This document shows positions 1 to 8,745 of a stretch of 18,215 nucleotides of DNA, in pieces (the first letter of the stretch is position 1; each line of letters starts with the position of its first letter). Source of the DNA: Campylobacterota bacterium (GTDB lineage: Bacteria > Campylobacterota > Campylobacteria > Campylobacterales > Sulfurovaceae); NCBI GenBank assembly GCA_013153675.1, contig JAADEA010000062.1:1-18215 (forward strand), written 5' to 3'. Both the position numbers and the translations under genes were made by a program. The notes under the pieces are model-generated. The model ran no database searches. It was not told the DNA's origin and saw nothing but the letters and a program-made list of their open reading frames with translations.

Positions 1-13
1 AAAATTTCAAAAT

Positions 14-2230
14 ATGGACAAGGATATGAAGAACCTAATTATTGTAGAATCTCCTGCAAAAGCAAGAACAATATCTAACTTTTTAGGTAAAGATTATAAA
101 GTAGTTGCTTCAAAAGGTCATATTAGAGATCTTCCTAAAAGCTCTTTTGGAATTACCATTAAAGATGGGGAATTTATTCCTAAATATATTGTCTCAAAAG
201 ATGCCTCTCCTACAGTAAAAGAGATAAAAAAACTTGCAAAAGAGGCTCAAAATATATATATCGCCACAGATGAAGATAGAGAAGGAGAGGCAATTGGATA
301 CCATATAGCAAAAGCTATTGGAAAAGATCCTTCTACTCTTCCAAGAATAGTATTTCATGAAATAACAAAAAGTGCAATTACTAATGCTCTTCAAAATCCT
401 CGCCATATAGATATGAAAAGAGTAAACGCCCAACAAGCAAGAAGATTACTTGATAGAATTGTTGGATATAAATTATCTCCACTACTTGCAAGTAAAATTC
501 AAAAAGGATTGAGTGCTGGTAGAGTTCAAAGTGCAGCTTTAAAGATAGTAGTAGATAGAGAAAAGGAGATAAAAGCTTTTAAAAAAGAAGAATATTGGAC
601 AATAGAGGGAATATTTGAAAAAGTAATTAAAGCAAAGTTAGAACAATATAAAGATAAAAAAATTGAAAAGTTATCTATTAAAAATGAAAAAGAGGCAAAT
701 GAGATTGTAAATAGTTTAAAAGATGAAGAGTTTATTGTAGATTCTATCCAAAAGAGTAAAAAAACAACCAAATCACCTCCTCCATTTATGACATCAACTC
801 TTCAACAAGCTGCTTCAAATCAGCTTGGTTTTTCTCCTAAAAAAACAATGTTAATTGCCCAAAGACTATATGAAGGTATAAAGACAGATAAGGGAATAAT
901 GGGAATTATTACCTATATGAGAACAGATAGTCTAAATTTATCAAGCGAAGCTACACAAAGTGCAAGAGAATTTATACAAAAAGAGTTTGGCAATGAATAT
1001 CTGCCAGCTAAAACAAAAGTATATACCACTAAATCTAAAGGAGCTCAAGAGGCTCACGAGGCAATTAGACCTACAAGAGTAGATTTTACACCTCAAATTG
1101 CTAAAAACTATTTAGATAAAGATGAGTTAAAATTATATACTCTAATTTATAACCGATTTATTGCATCTCAAATGGAAGATGCTAAATTTGAGACCCAAAC
1201 TATTCTATTTAAAAGCCAAAGCTCTCTTTTTAAAGCAACGGGAAAAAAGATACTCTTTGAAGGCTTTTATAAAATTTTAGGATATAAAGAGGAAGATACA
1301 CTTTTACCACCTCTAAAAGAGAAACAAAAGGTAACATTAGATGAGTTAAAAGCAATACAACACTTTACAGAACCACCACCAAGATATACAGAGGCAAGTT
1401 TAATTAAAAAATTAGAATCTTTAGGAATTGGAAGACCATCTACATATGCTCCAACAATATCTATTTTGCAAGCAAGAAACTATATAGAGTTAGAAAAGAA
1501 AAAGATTATTCCAACAGAGATTGCATTTACAGTAATTGATATTTTAGAAAAGCATTTTCCAGATATTGTAGATAGTAACTTTACTGCAAATATGGAAGAG
1601 TCATTAGATTTAATAGCCCAAGGCAAAGAGGATTGGCAAAAGATATTAAAAGAGTTTTATGACCCTTTTATTAAAAAGGTAGAAGAGGGCAAAAAAAATA
1701 TTAAATCTCTAAAGACTCTAAAACCAATTGGAGAAAAATGCCCAGAGTGTGGAGGAGAGTTAGTTATTAGAAAAGGAAGATTTGGAGAGTTTATCTCATG
1801 CTCAAATTTTCCAAAATGTAAATATACAAGAAACTTAGAAGAGAATAAAGAAGAATCTCAAGAGATAGATGAGGTATGTGAAAAATGCGGGTCAAAAATG
1901 GTTATAAAGAGTTCAAGAAGAGGAAAATTTTTAGCATGTTCTGCCTATCCAAAATGTAAAAATACAAAACCTCTAAATCCACCGAAGAAATTAGACATTA
2001 AATGCCCTGAATGTGGTGGAAATCTAATTGAAAGAAGTAGTAAGAGAGGAAAATTTTGGGGATGTAGTAATTATCCTACATGTAAATTTATAGCAAATTT
2101 TGAACCAGTAGATAAAAAATGCCCTAAATGTGGTTATTTAATGGGAATTAAACATCTAAAAAGTGGTGATAGATATGAGTGTTTTAAGTGCAAATATAAA
2201 GAGAATATTTTAAATGAGGAAACAAATTAA
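14..2230 (+). CDS. topA: DNA topoisomerase I (type IA)
   Basis: Relaxes negatively supercoiled DNA by cutting one strand through a 5'-phosphotyrosine link. The TOPRIM domain is at the N-terminus (IIVESPAKA), with the metal-binding DEDREGE motif at residues 86-92. The catalytic tyrosine sits in GIITYMRTDS (Tyr301 counted from the first ATG). The C-terminus from about residue 576 carries four consecutive four-cysteine zinc ribbons, the last shorter and slightly divergent. The length (738 aa) is normal for the family. The start is uncertain: ATG at 14 has no ribosome site within the visible 13 bases, while ATG at 26 gives the family-typical MKNLIIVESPAKA, but an AAGGA lies only one base before it. 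The stop abuts the next gene directly (TAAATG), suggesting translational coupling. In Campylobacter, topA also neighbours bioB (family knowledge). Identity is near certain; only the first four codons are in doubt. Confidence 0.97.
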   Translation: MDKDMKNLIIVESPAKARTISNFLGKDYKVVASKGHIRDLPKSSFGITIKDGEFIPKYIVSKDASPTVKEIKKLAKEAQNIYIATDEDREGEAIGYHIAKAIGKDPSTLPRIVFHEITKSAITNALQNPRHIDMKRVNAQQARRLLDRIVGYKLSPLLASKIQKGLSAGRVQSAALKIVVDREKEIKAFKKEEYWTIEGIFEKVIKAKLEQYKDKKIEKLSIKNEKEANEIVNSLKDEEFIVDSIQKSKKTTKSPPPFMTSTLQQAASNQLGFSPKKTMLIAQRLYEGIKTDKGIMGIITYMRTDSLNLSSEATQSAREFIQKEFGNEYLPAKTKVYTTKSKGAQEAHEAIRPTRVDFTPQIAKNYLDKDELKLYTLIYNRFIASQMEDAKFETQTILFKSQSSLFKATGKKILFEGFYKILGYKEEDTLLPPLKEKQKVTLDELKAIQHFTEPPPRYTEASLIKKLESLGIGRPSTYAPTISILQARNYIELEKKKIIPTEIAFTVIDILEKHFPDIVDSNFTANMEESLDLIAQGKEDWQKILKEFYDPFIKKVEEGKKNIKSLKTLKPIGEKCPECGGELVIRKGRFGEFISCSNFPKCKYTRNLEENKEESQEIDEVCEKCGSKMVIKSSRRGKFLACSAYPKCKNTKPLNPPKKLDIKCPECGGNLIERSSKRGKFWGCSNYPTCKFIANFEPVDKKCPKCGYLMGIKHLKSGDRYECFKCKYKENILNEETN

Positions 2231-2734
2231 ATGGGTAGAATCGCTATATTTTCTGATCCTCACAAAAAGGTAGATTTTCAAAAAATGGCTCTACAAAGGG
2301 CAATAGCTAAAGATATTCAATATATTTTGCATTTAGGAGATTTAGAAATAGAAGATAATTTGAAACTTTTAAAAGAGACAAATTTACCATATAGAGCGGT
2401 ATTTGGCAATAACGACTACTATTTATATCCTCTTAGCAAAGATTATTATATCTTTAAAGAGCCATACTATTTAAAAATTGAAAATAAAACATTTAAATTA
2501 ATGCATCTTCCCCTCTACCTAACTCCTGATAGTGATTTTATCCTATATGGTCATACACACAAATTTAAATTAGAAAAAATTAATAACTCAATATTTCTAA
2601 ACCCTGGTGAAATATGTGCAAGGGAAGCACCATATATCTCTTTTGCCATAATAGATCTTAATAGAAACATTATAGAACATCACTTTTACTCCTTAGAGAA
2701 AAAGAGCTGGGAAGAAGAGACTTTTTTGGTATAA
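2231..2734 (+). CDS. YfcE/MJ0936-type metallophosphoesterase
   Basis: A 167-aa single-domain calcineurin-like phosphoesterase, probably a cytoplasmic Mn-dependent phosphodiesterase; its natural substrate cannot be told from sequence. All expected metal ligands are visible in order: Asp9 and His11 (SDPH), Asp37 (LGD), Asn60 (GNND), His92 (MHLP), and His108 and His110 (GHTH). The closing NPGE replaces the usual NPGS of the family. The ATG follows the topA stop with no gap, and an AGGA inside the last codons of topA (about 2217-2220) can serve as ribosome site. It therefore appears co-transcribed and coupled with topA. The 3' end overlaps the -10 box of a likely bioB promoter. Family assignment is firm; a physiological role is not implied. 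Confidence 0.9.
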   Translation: MGRIAIFSDPHKKVDFQKMALQRAIAKDIQYILHLGDLEIEDNLKLLKETNLPYRAVFGNNDYYLYPLSKDYYIFKEPYYLKIENKTFKLMHLPLYLTPDSDFILYGHTHKFKLEKINNSIFLNPGEICAREAPYISFAIIDLNRNIIEHHFYSLEKKSWEEETFLV

Positions 2735-2735
2735 T
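2730..2735 (+). promoter_or_regulatory. Probable -10 box upstream of bioB
   Basis: A perfect TATAAT lies across the stop codon of the phosphodiesterase gene, 30 bases before the bioB ATG. That would give a leader of about 24 bases. There is no clear -35 hexamer, which is common for sigma70-type promoters in Campylobacterota. It would let bioB and the antiporter be transcribed independently of topA. Confidence 0.5.
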
Positions 2736-2765
2736 CCAAAAAATATCTTAAATGAGAATAGCAAA

Positions 2766-3608
2766 ATGAAAAAGATCTTTTTATGTGCAATTAATAATAT
2801 ATTAAGTGGTTCTTGTGATCAAGATTGTAAGTTTTGCGCCCAATCTTCTAAATATAAAGCCCCCATAAAAAGATATAGCTTCAAAAATATAGAAGAAGTT
2901 ATAAAAGAAGCAAAAATAGCATACTCTTATGGAGCAAGAGGCTATTGTTTAGTTACCTCAGGAGCTATGCTTGATGAAAAGAGAACTATATATATATCAA
3001 AAGTAGCTAAATATCTAAAAAAAGAGATTAATGATATAAAATTAATCGCATGTGCTGGAATAGCTAATAAAGAAGAGTTAAAAGAACTTAAAAAAAGTGG
3101 AATTAATAGCTATAATCATAATTTAGAAACATCAAAAAATTTCTATAAAAATATATGTTCTACCCACTCATGGGAAGATAGATTTAATACTTGCAACAAT
3201 ATAAAAAGCGTAGGCTTAGATCTATGTAGCGGTGGTATATTTGGCTTAGGAGAGAGCTATCAAGATAGAAAAGAGCTATTTTTGGCTCTAAAAGAGTTAA
3301 AACCAACATCTATTCCAATTAATTTTTATATCCCAAATATAGCATTACCAATTAAAGAGAGAAAATTAACCTATAATGAAGCATTAGATATTATTAATCA
3401 AGCCTCTCTTTTAAATCCAAAAATATTAATGGTAGCAGGAGGAAGAGAGGAGATTTTTAATACTCCTCAAAAAGAAAAAGAACTATTTCAAATGCCAATT
3501 AATGCAATTGTATTAGGAGATTATTTAACTACAAAAGGAAAAGATATTAAAAGTGATCTAAAAAGAATAGAAGAGTTTGGATATAAAATAGTGGAGAAGT
3601 GCCAGTGA
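2766..3608 (+). CDS. bioB: Biotin synthase (radical SAM)
   Basis: Inserts sulfur into dethiobiotin to make biotin, the last step of the pathway. The radical-SAM cluster motif C-x3-C-x2-C is present at Cys17, Cys21 and Cys24. The second, sacrificial [2Fe-2S] cluster ligands of the family are also recognisable: Cys61 (GYCLV), Cys96 (IACAG), Cys154 (CSGGIFGLGE) and Arg227 (AGGREE). The family motif YNHNLET is at about 116-122. At 280 aa it is clearly shorter than the E. coli enzyme (about 346 aa), lacking N- and C-terminal extensions, as is usual in Helicobacter and Campylobacter. The ribosome site before the ATG is weak. No other biotin gene is in the window. The downstream antiporter overlaps its stop codon. 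Identification is secure. Confidence 0.96.
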   Translation: MKKIFLCAINNILSGSCDQDCKFCAQSSKYKAPIKRYSFKNIEEVIKEAKIAYSYGARGYCLVTSGAMLDEKRTIYISKVAKYLKKEINDIKLIACAGIANKEELKELKKSGINSYNHNLETSKNFYKNICSTHSWEDRFNTCNNIKSVGLDLCSGGIFGLGESYQDRKELFLALKELKPTSIPINFYIPNIALPIKERKLTYNEALDIINQASLLNPKILMVAGGREEIFNTPQKEKELFQMPINAIVLGDYLTTKGKDIKSDLKRIEEFGYKIVEKCQ

Positions 3609-4762
3609 GTGAGGATATAACATTAATTTTAACTCTATCCCTTTCTATTGTTATATCTCCTTATATTGCTAAAATTTTATCCCTTCCAACAGCAGCAACA
3701 GAGATTATATTAGGTGCCATTTTAGGAACCATTGGGGTTATTAAAGATAATGATCTATTTATATTAATTGCTCAAGTTGGATTTTTATACTTAATGTTTT
3801 TAGCTGGAATGGAAGTAGATCTAAAAGAGATAAGAGCCCATAAGAATCAACCTATTTTAAAAAGAGCTATATTCTTTGTAGTAATTGTAGGAATTTTAGC
3901 TATAGCAATTGGATATATCTTTGATTACAATATAATTATTATTATCTCTTTTCCTCTTATTTCTGTTGGATTATTAGCAACTCTTTCAAAAATATATGGT
4001 AAAAAAGAGAGATGGCTCAAAAGTGCTTTTATTGTTGGAATTCTTGGAGAAATTGTAAGTATTATAGCTCTTACTATTTTAGATGCTGCTAATCATAGCG
4101 GATTTGGAATAGCGCTCTTTGTAAAAATTATAACATTAGTTATTTTTGGTCTAATTATATATTTGGTATATAAATTTTTTGAATTTCTATTTTGGTGGTT
4201 TCCAGAAATTAAAAAGATTTTAATGCCAACAATCGATATTCAAAATCAAAATATCCGCTTTTCTATTGCAATATTTTTTATATTTATTGCAATAGTAAAA
4301 CTTCTTAAATTGGAGTTAGCTCTTGGAGCATTTTTAGCAGGAGTAGCAATTAGCGCTTTTTTTCATCAAGCAGAGTTAGAAGATAAACTCTCAAGTTTAG
4401 GTTTTGGTCTCTTAGTACCCCTATTTTTTATATATGTAGGTAGCACTTTTGATCTAAAATCACTCTTAATTCCTGGAGTTATTACTGGTGCACTAAAAAT
4501 AGTTGCGATTATGATATTTATTAGATTTTTAGGGGCATATCCACTTAAACTCTATATTGGCTCAAAAGATGCTTTTTTAGTAGCACTTGCCCTATCTATG
4601 CCTCTTACTTTAATTATTGCTGTTGCAAAGATAGGTTTTGATGGAGGAATTATAGGAATCTATGAATATTATCAGCTAATTTTAGCTTCTCTTTTAGAGG
4701 TTGTTATAGTTATGGGAATAATTAAAATTATAAACTCTTTAAAATTTTTCCAAAAAAAGTAA
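3605..4762 (+). CDS. CPA2-family cation/proton antiporter (Kef-like, membrane domain only)
   Basis: An integral inner-membrane protein of about 385 aa with some ten to twelve hydrophobic segments spanning nearly its whole length, matching the sodium/hydrogen exchanger (PF00999) type of fold. The stretch ALGAFLAGVAISAF at about 240 is the typical CPA2 signature. The C-terminus ends after the membrane domain with no TrkA-N/RCK nucleotide-binding domain, so it is not a full-length KefB or KefC; ion specificity is unknown. I chose GTG at 3605 rather than GTG at 3599. It forms a four-base GTGA overlap with the bioB stop and has GGAG at 3593-3596 at eight bases, whereas 3599 would be only two bases from it. 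Translational coupling with bioB is likely. The stop abuts the stop of the convergent membrane-protein gene with no gap. Confidence 0.8.
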   Translation: MSEDITLILTLSLSIVISPYIAKILSLPTAATEIILGAILGTIGVIKDNDLFILIAQVGFLYLMFLAGMEVDLKEIRAHKNQPILKRAIFFVVIVGILAIAIGYIFDYNIIIIISFPLISVGLLATLSKIYGKKERWLKSAFIVGILGEIVSIIALTILDAANHSGFGIALFVKIITLVIFGLIIYLVYKFFEFLFWWFPEIKKILMPTIDIQNQNIRFSIAIFFIFIAIVKLLKLELALGAFLAGVAISAFFHQAELEDKLSSLGFGLLVPLFFIYVGSTFDLKSLLIPGVITGALKIVAIMIFIRFLGAYPLKLYIGSKDAFLVALALSMPLTLIIAVAKIGFDGGIIGIYEYYQLILASLLEVVIVMGIIKIINSLKFFQKK

Positions 4763-5794
4763 CTATTTAGAGAGAACCTCCCTACTATATTCAAGATATA
4801 TTTTAGTACTGGCAATTAAAAATGTAGTAATTGCTGGACCTAAAATCATTCCCCAAAATCCATAGCTTCCCATTCCTGCTACAATTGAGAAAAATATCAC
4901 AAGCTCATTAACATTGGTAGAGTTGTGCAAAAGCTCCTCTTTAATTACTTTAATAATTACTGGTTTTATAAATGTATCAGCAATAAGAGAAATCATTATT
5001 ATAGAGTAACTAGCTAATGTAATTGCCCCTTGCAAATCCCCTTTACTCCATAAAATCAAAGAGAGAGGAAGCCATACAATTGTTCCACCAACTACTGGGA
5101 TTAAAGAGGCAAATCCATATATAACCCCAAATAACAAACCATCAAAATCGTAAAATTTAACAAAAAAACCAAATAAAAATCCCTCAAATAGAGCAGTTAC
5201 AATAATTGAATAAAATACTACCTCCATAGTAGATGAGAGCTCTTTTATCATTTGAGAACTTTTATTAGAAGCTACTGGAATAAGAGATTTTAATAGCTCT
5301 AAAAATGGCTTTTGATAATATACAAAAATAGCATAAAATAGAACAACTAAAATAATATCCCTTAAAAAAGAGACCCCTTTACTTCCCATTTTTGTAAGAT
5401 AAAGAGATATTTGTTGAATATAAGGAGCAATATTAGCAACTTGTAAATTTCTCTTACTCCACTCTTCTAAATAGGGAATCCCTTTTGATAACTCTCTTAA
5501 TTTTGCAAATAAAATATTAATAGAATTAAAATCTATCTTTCCTAAAAAACTAACTCCATTTGTAGCTATATATAAAATAGGAGCTAAAATTAAAACACCC
5601 ATTAAAATAGCCATAATAGCAGTTGCTAATTTTTGGCTTTTTAACTTTTTTGCTATTAAGTTTGAAAGGTTTGAGGTAGCCATTGTAAGCAAAATTGCTA
5701 CAACCATTGGCAAAATAAAAGGTTGATAGATACTATAAGCTCCCCATAGAGCTAAACTAAAAAGAATTAACATAAAAAGAGTAGCTCTATCCAA
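4763..5794 (-). CDS. AI-2E/PerM-family transporter
   Basis: A multi-pass inner-membrane protein of 343 aa resembling the AI-2E transporter family (PF01594). It has two N-terminal helices, a soluble middle part (about 90-140), and C-terminal helices including the glycine- and proline-rich [13 protein letters not shown] and the [13 protein letters not shown] pattern that marks this family. Substrates are mixed across the family (AI-2 export, sodium/proton exchange), so specificity is open. The long open frame runs up to 5884, but I place the start at TTG 5794. A perfect AAGGAG at 5800-5805 sits five bases upstream, and the start overlaps the ruvB stop by eight bases. The upstream 30 codons are hydrophilic, outside the family pattern, and merely overlap ruvB. 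Last gene of the panB-BON-ruvB unit. Confidence 0.83.
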   Translation of the reverse strand: MDRATLFMLILFSLALWGAYSIYQPFILPMVVAILLTMATSNLSNLIAKKLKSQKLATAIMAILMGVLILAPILYIATNGVSFLGKIDFNSINILFAKLRELSKGIPYLEEWSKRNLQVANIAPYIQQISLYLTKMGSKGVSFLRDIILVVLFYAIFVYYQKPFLELLKSLIPVASNKSSQMIKELSSTMEVVFYSIIVTALFEGFLFGFFVKFYDFDGLLFGVIYGFASLIPVVGGTIVWLPLSLILWSKGDLQGAITLASYSIIMISLIADTFIKPVIIKVIKEELLHNSTNVNELVIFFSIVAGMGSYGFWGMILGPAITTFLIASTKIYLEYSREVLSK

Positions 5795-6794
5795 ATAGAC
5801 TCCTTGTAGGAGGAGATAATCTAAAAATCTCATATGTTTTAGGAGTTGCCACTCTTCCTCTTGCAGTCCTTTGAATATATCCATTAGCCAAAAGATATGG
5901 TTCTATAACCTCTTCTATCGTTCCTTCATCTTCACTTAAAGCTGCAGCAATAGTAGATAAACCTAAAGGCTTTCCTTTTGCTTCTACTAAAAGTTCTAAA
6001 AATCTTATATCTTGCTCATCAAAGCCAACTTCATTTACTCCAAGCTGGTTTAGAGCATATTTAGCAGTATCTAATGATATTATCTTCTCATTTGCCACAT
6101 CTGAAAAATCTCTTACTCTCTTTAGGAGTCTAAGAGCAATTCTTGGTGTTCCTCGACTTCTTTTTGCTATCTCTAAAGCTGCCATCTTATCTATATCTTT
6201 TTTTAATTTTTTTGCTGCAGCTATAACTATTTTTGCTAATTCCTCTGGAGTATAAAACTCCATTCTAAAATGCATTCCAAATCTATCTCTTAAAGGATTG
6301 CTTAACATTCCAGCTCTTGTAGTAGCACCAATTAATGTAAATTTTGGCAAATCTATCTTTACTGCCTGAGCTGCTGGTCCACTTCCAATAATAATATCTA
6401 ATCTAAAATCTTCCATAGCAGGATATAAAATCTCCTCAATAGCTGGCGAGAGTCTATGAATTTCATCAATAAATAAAATATCATTTTCTTCTATATTTGT
6501 TAAAAGAGCAGCAAGATCACCACTCTTTTCAATTAAAGGAGCAGAAGTTACCTTTATATTACTTTGCATCTCATTTGCTATTATATTTGCTAAAGTAGTC
6601 TTCCCAAGTCCTGGAGGTCCAAAAAATAGAATATGGTCTAAAACTTCACCTCTTTTTTTTGATGCTTGTATAAAAATTTGAAGATTTTTTTTAATTTTTT
6701 CCTGACCAATAAACTCATCCCAAATCGTTGGTCTTAGAGTACTCTCAAAACTCTCTTCTCCTTCAAATTTTTCAATCTTAACGATTCTCTCCAA
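5787..6794 (-). CDS. ruvB: Holliday junction branch migration helicase RuvB
   Basis: AAA+ motor that drives branch migration of Holliday junctions together with RuvA in recombinational repair. Walker A is GPPGLGKT at 59-66, Walker B is [10 protein letters not shown] with DEIH at 110-113, the sensor-1 region reads GATTRAG, and the arginine-rich [18 protein letters not shown] follows. The C-terminal winged-helix DNA-binding domain is present ([13 protein letters not shown], then the RTARGRVAT stretch). The length, 335 aa, is standard. It starts with TTG at 6794, immediately after the TAG of the BON gene. AAAGGG lies about seven bases upstream, and no nearby in-frame ATG precedes the conserved [12 protein letters not shown]. 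Neither ruvA nor ruvC is in the window, the usual dispersed arrangement in this group. Confidence 0.97.
   Translation of the reverse strand: MERIVKIEKFEGEESFESTLRPTIWDEFIGQEKIKKNLQIFIQASKKRGEVLDHILFFGPPGLGKTTLANIIANEMQSNIKVTSAPLIEKSGDLAALLTNIEENDILFIDEIHRLSPAIEEILYPAMEDFRLDIIIGSGPAAQAVKIDLPKFTLIGATTRAGMLSNPLRDRFGMHFRMEFYTPEELAKIVIAAAKKLKKDIDKMAALEIAKRSRGTPRIALRLLKRVRDFSDVANEKIISLDTAKYALNQLGVNEVGFDEQDIRFLELLVEAKGKPLGLSTIAAALSEDEGTIEEVIEPYLLANGYIQRTARGRVATPKTYEIFRLSPPTRSLFG
5800..5805 (-). promoter_or_regulatory. Shine-Dalgarno that sets the TTG start of the AI-2E family gene
   Basis: AAGGAG on the minus strand, five bases before TTG 5794 and inside the last codons of ruvB. It decides the start against the longer frame opening at 5884, which has no comparable site. 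Confidence 0.7.
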
Positions 6795-7100
6795 CTAACT
6801 ACCCTTTACAATAATATTATTTACAACCTCTCTAACTCCATCTACACTTTTTGCTATCTCTCCTGCTAACTCTTTTTGAGCCTCAGTATCTACAAATCCA
6901 CTCAATTGAACCACATTTTTATAACTATTTACATGAATATCGAGCCCTTCAAGCCCCACCTCTCTAATAAGAGCTGCCTTTACTTTTGCTGTAAGAGCAG
7001 AACTTTTTAAATAATCTACTGGACTTTCACTATATGGGTTATCTGTTGAGATACATCCTCCTAAAAAAATTGCTAAAAGTGCTATTAATAAAAATCTCAT
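6795..7100 (-). CDS. BON-domain lipoprotein (OsmY-like, small)
   Basis: A 101-aa exported protein. The signal peptide ends in a good lipobox (IFLGGC, Cys16), so it is probably lipidated by Lgt, whose gene is 1.6 kb away. The mature part is one BON domain: KVKAALIREVGLEGLDIHV, then VVQLSGFVDT, then the VDGVREVVNNI ending. BON domains bind membranes or surfaces and occur in envelope-stress proteins such as OsmY. An AAAGGAG site five bases before ATG fixes the start. It sits 14 bases after panB and directly before ruvB, so it is almost certainly co-transcribed, although no functional link to either neighbour is evident. Confidence 0.88.
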   Translation of the reverse strand: MRFLLIALLAIFLGGCISTDNPYSESPVDYLKSSALTAKVKAALIREVGLEGLDIHVNSYKNVVQLSGFVDTEAQKELAGEIAKSVDGVREVVNNIIVKGS

Positions 7101-7114
7101 CTTTGCTCCTTTTG

Positions 7115-7921
7115 CTAATATGAGTGCTCCTCATCTGGAAATAGTCCCTCTTTAACCTCTTTTTTAAATTTACTAATTCCCTCTCTTATTAATTTAGCTC
7201 CATTTAGATATTGCTTTACAAATTTTGGTTTAAAAGCTTCAAAAAAGCCAAATAGATCACTCCATACCAAAACTTGTCCATCACAATCTCTACCAGCACC
7301 AATTCCAATAGTAGGAATTTTTAAAGTTGCAGTTATATCTTTTGCAATATCACTCTTTATTCCCTCTAAAACAATAGCAAAAGCTCCTGATTCTTCTAAA
7401 ATTTTCGCATCTTCTAAAAGCCTCTCTTTTTCCTCTTTACTTTTTCCTTTTACTTTATATCCCCCTTCACTTCTTACAAATTGAGGCATAAGACCAATAT
7501 GAGCTATCACTGCTACTCCATTTTTTGTTAAATACTCTATAACTTCTGCCTTATCTCTTCCACCTTCAATCTTAATTGCATCAGCACAACTCTCTTTATA
7601 TACTCTAATAGCATTATTTAAAGCAACATCCCTATTGATATAGGAACCATATGGCATATCAAAAACAATTAAAGGTCTATTTGCTCCATTACATACTGCT
7701 TGGGTATGATATAGCATCTGATCCATGGTAGCACTTAGAGTATCACTCTTTCCAAGAAAGCTCATATTAAGACTATCTCCTACTAAAATCATATCTACAT
7801 ACTCATTAAACAAAGAGGCAAAAAGTGCATCATAAGCTGTCACCATCACTATCTTTTCTCTATTTTTCATCCCTCTAATAGTTGAAGTTGTTATCTTTTT
7901 TACACTTTTTTGAATACTCAT
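7115..7921 (-). CDS. panB: 3-methyl-2-oxobutanoate hydroxymethyltransferase
   Basis: First committed enzyme of pantothenate (vitamin B5, CoA) synthesis: transfers a hydroxymethyl group from 5,10-methylene-tetrahydrofolate to alpha-ketoisovalerate. The family residues are in place: Asp49 (VGDSLNM), Asp88 (FDMPYGSY), Glu119 (IKIEGG) and the catalytic Glu186 (VLEGI). GYKVKGKSKEE and the IPTIGIGAGRDCDGQVLVW segment are also typical. The length (268 aa) is normal. AGGAG in tataggagttgaagcaATG supports the start. It opens the minus-strand unit panB-BON-ruvB-AI-2E family and is divergent from trpA. panC and panD are not in the window. Confidence 0.97.
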   Translation of the reverse strand: MSIQKSVKKITTSTIRGMKNREKIVMVTAYDALFASLFNEYVDMILVGDSLNMSFLGKSDTLSATMDQMLYHTQAVCNGANRPLIVFDMPYGSYINRDVALNNAIRVYKESCADAIKIEGGRDKAEVIEYLTKNGVAVIAHIGLMPQFVRSEGGYKVKGKSKEEKERLLEDAKILEESGAFAIVLEGIKSDIAKDITATLKIPTIGIGAGRDCDGQVLVWSDLFGFFEAFKPKFVKQYLNGAKLIREGISKFKKEVKEGLFPDEEHSY

Positions 7922-7949
7922 TGCTTCAACTCCTATAACTTTCTAAATC

Positions 7950-7955
7950 ATTTTA
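7950..7955 (-). promoter_or_regulatory. Possible -10 box for panB
   Basis: On the minus strand the panB/trpA divergent spacer contains TAAAAT in the context cgataaaatgat, 28 bases before the panB ATG. There is no recognisable -35. It is the best candidate in this 74-base gap but is a weak match. Confidence 0.35.
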
Positions 7956-7966
7956 TCGAAAAAAAG

Positions 7967-7972
7967 TATAAT
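7967..7972 (+). promoter_or_regulatory. -10 box for trpA
   Basis: A perfect TATAAT (aaagtataatact) 23 bases before the trpA ATG predicts a leader of about 17 bases. No convincing -35 or attenuator-type leader peptide is visible. The promoter lies back to back with the panB promoter region. Confidence 0.55.
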
Positions 7973-7995
7973 ACTACAAAAAAAATGGTTGCAAA

Positions 7996-8736
7996 ATGAA
8001 AGAGCTAGTTGTATATATTACATCCTCATTTCCAACACCTCAATTTACCGAAGAGGTTGCTTTTGCTCTAAAAGAAGCAGGTGCAGATAAGTTAGAGCTT
8101 GGAATTCCATTTTCAGATCCAGTAGCAGATGGACCTATAATTGATAGAGCAAATCAATTGGCTCTAAAAAGAGGCTTTAAAATAGAAGAACTATTTAAAA
8201 TATCTTCTAAGGTTGGTTCTATTATAGATACATATTGGATGGGATACTTTAACCCATTTTATCACAAAGGTTTAGATCTTTTTATACAAAAGGCAAAAGA
8301 GTATAATATTAAAGGTTTTATTATTCCAGATTTACCATTTGAAGAGGCATCTTTTTACAAAGAGTCTATTAAAAAAAACAATTTAGATCTAATTGATTTT
8401 TTAGCACCTACAGATAGCAAAAAAAGAGTTCAATTAATTAGTAAAGATGCAAAAGGATTTTTATATTTAGTAGCATATGCTGGGATTACCGGGAAAGATA
8501 AAAAAGAAGAGTTAGGAGAAATTGTCGCTTGGGCAAAAGAGGTAAGCTCTACTCCTATTTTTATTGGTTTTGGAGTCAATCCTAAAAATGCTAAAGAGAA
8601 AGCAAAAGATGTAGATGGAGTAATTGTAGGATCTGCTTTTATAAAAGTTTTATTAGATGAGAGCCTATCTTATTCTCAAAAGATAAAAAAGATCTCCTCT
8701 ATAGCAAAAGAGATAAAAGAGGCTATTAATACTTAA
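7996..8736 (+). CDS. trpA: Tryptophan synthase alpha chain
   Basis: Cleaves indole-3-glycerol phosphate to indole, which is channelled to TrpB. The signature LELGIPFSDPVADGP carries the catalytic pair Glu34 and Asp45, spaced exactly as Glu49 and Asp60 of E. coli. Other family blocks are the FIIPDLPFEEA stretch, FLYLVAYAGITG, and the phosphate-binding IGFGVNPKNA with GVIVGSAFIK. At 246 aa it is about 20 residues shorter than E. coli TrpA, mainly at the N-terminus. The ATG has no obvious Shine-Dalgarno. It stands without trpB or other trp genes here, so the trp pathway genes are dispersed in this genome or the rest lies elsewhere. Followed ten bases later by lgt. Confidence 0.95.
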   Translation: MKELVVYITSSFPTPQFTEEVAFALKEAGADKLELGIPFSDPVADGPIIDRANQLALKRGFKIEELFKISSKVGSIIDTYWMGYFNPFYHKGLDLFIQKAKEYNIKGFIIPDLPFEEASFYKESIKKNNLDLIDFLAPTDSKKRVQLISKDAKGFLYLVAYAGITGKDKKEELGEIVAWAKEVSSTPIFIGFGVNPKNAKEKAKDVDGVIVGSAFIKVLLDESLSYSQKIKKISSIAKEIKEAINT

Positions 8737-8745
8737 GGGTTTAAA

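Noticed and set aside
194..771. Minus-strand frames inside topA
   Set aside because: They are antisense shadows rich in Phe, Ser and Ile, typical of the complement of AT-rich coding DNA.
5795..5884. Longer AI-2E-family start at ATG 5884
   Set aside because: The extra 30 residues are hydrophilic, overlap the ruvB C-terminus and have no ribosome site, while TTG 5794 has a perfect one.
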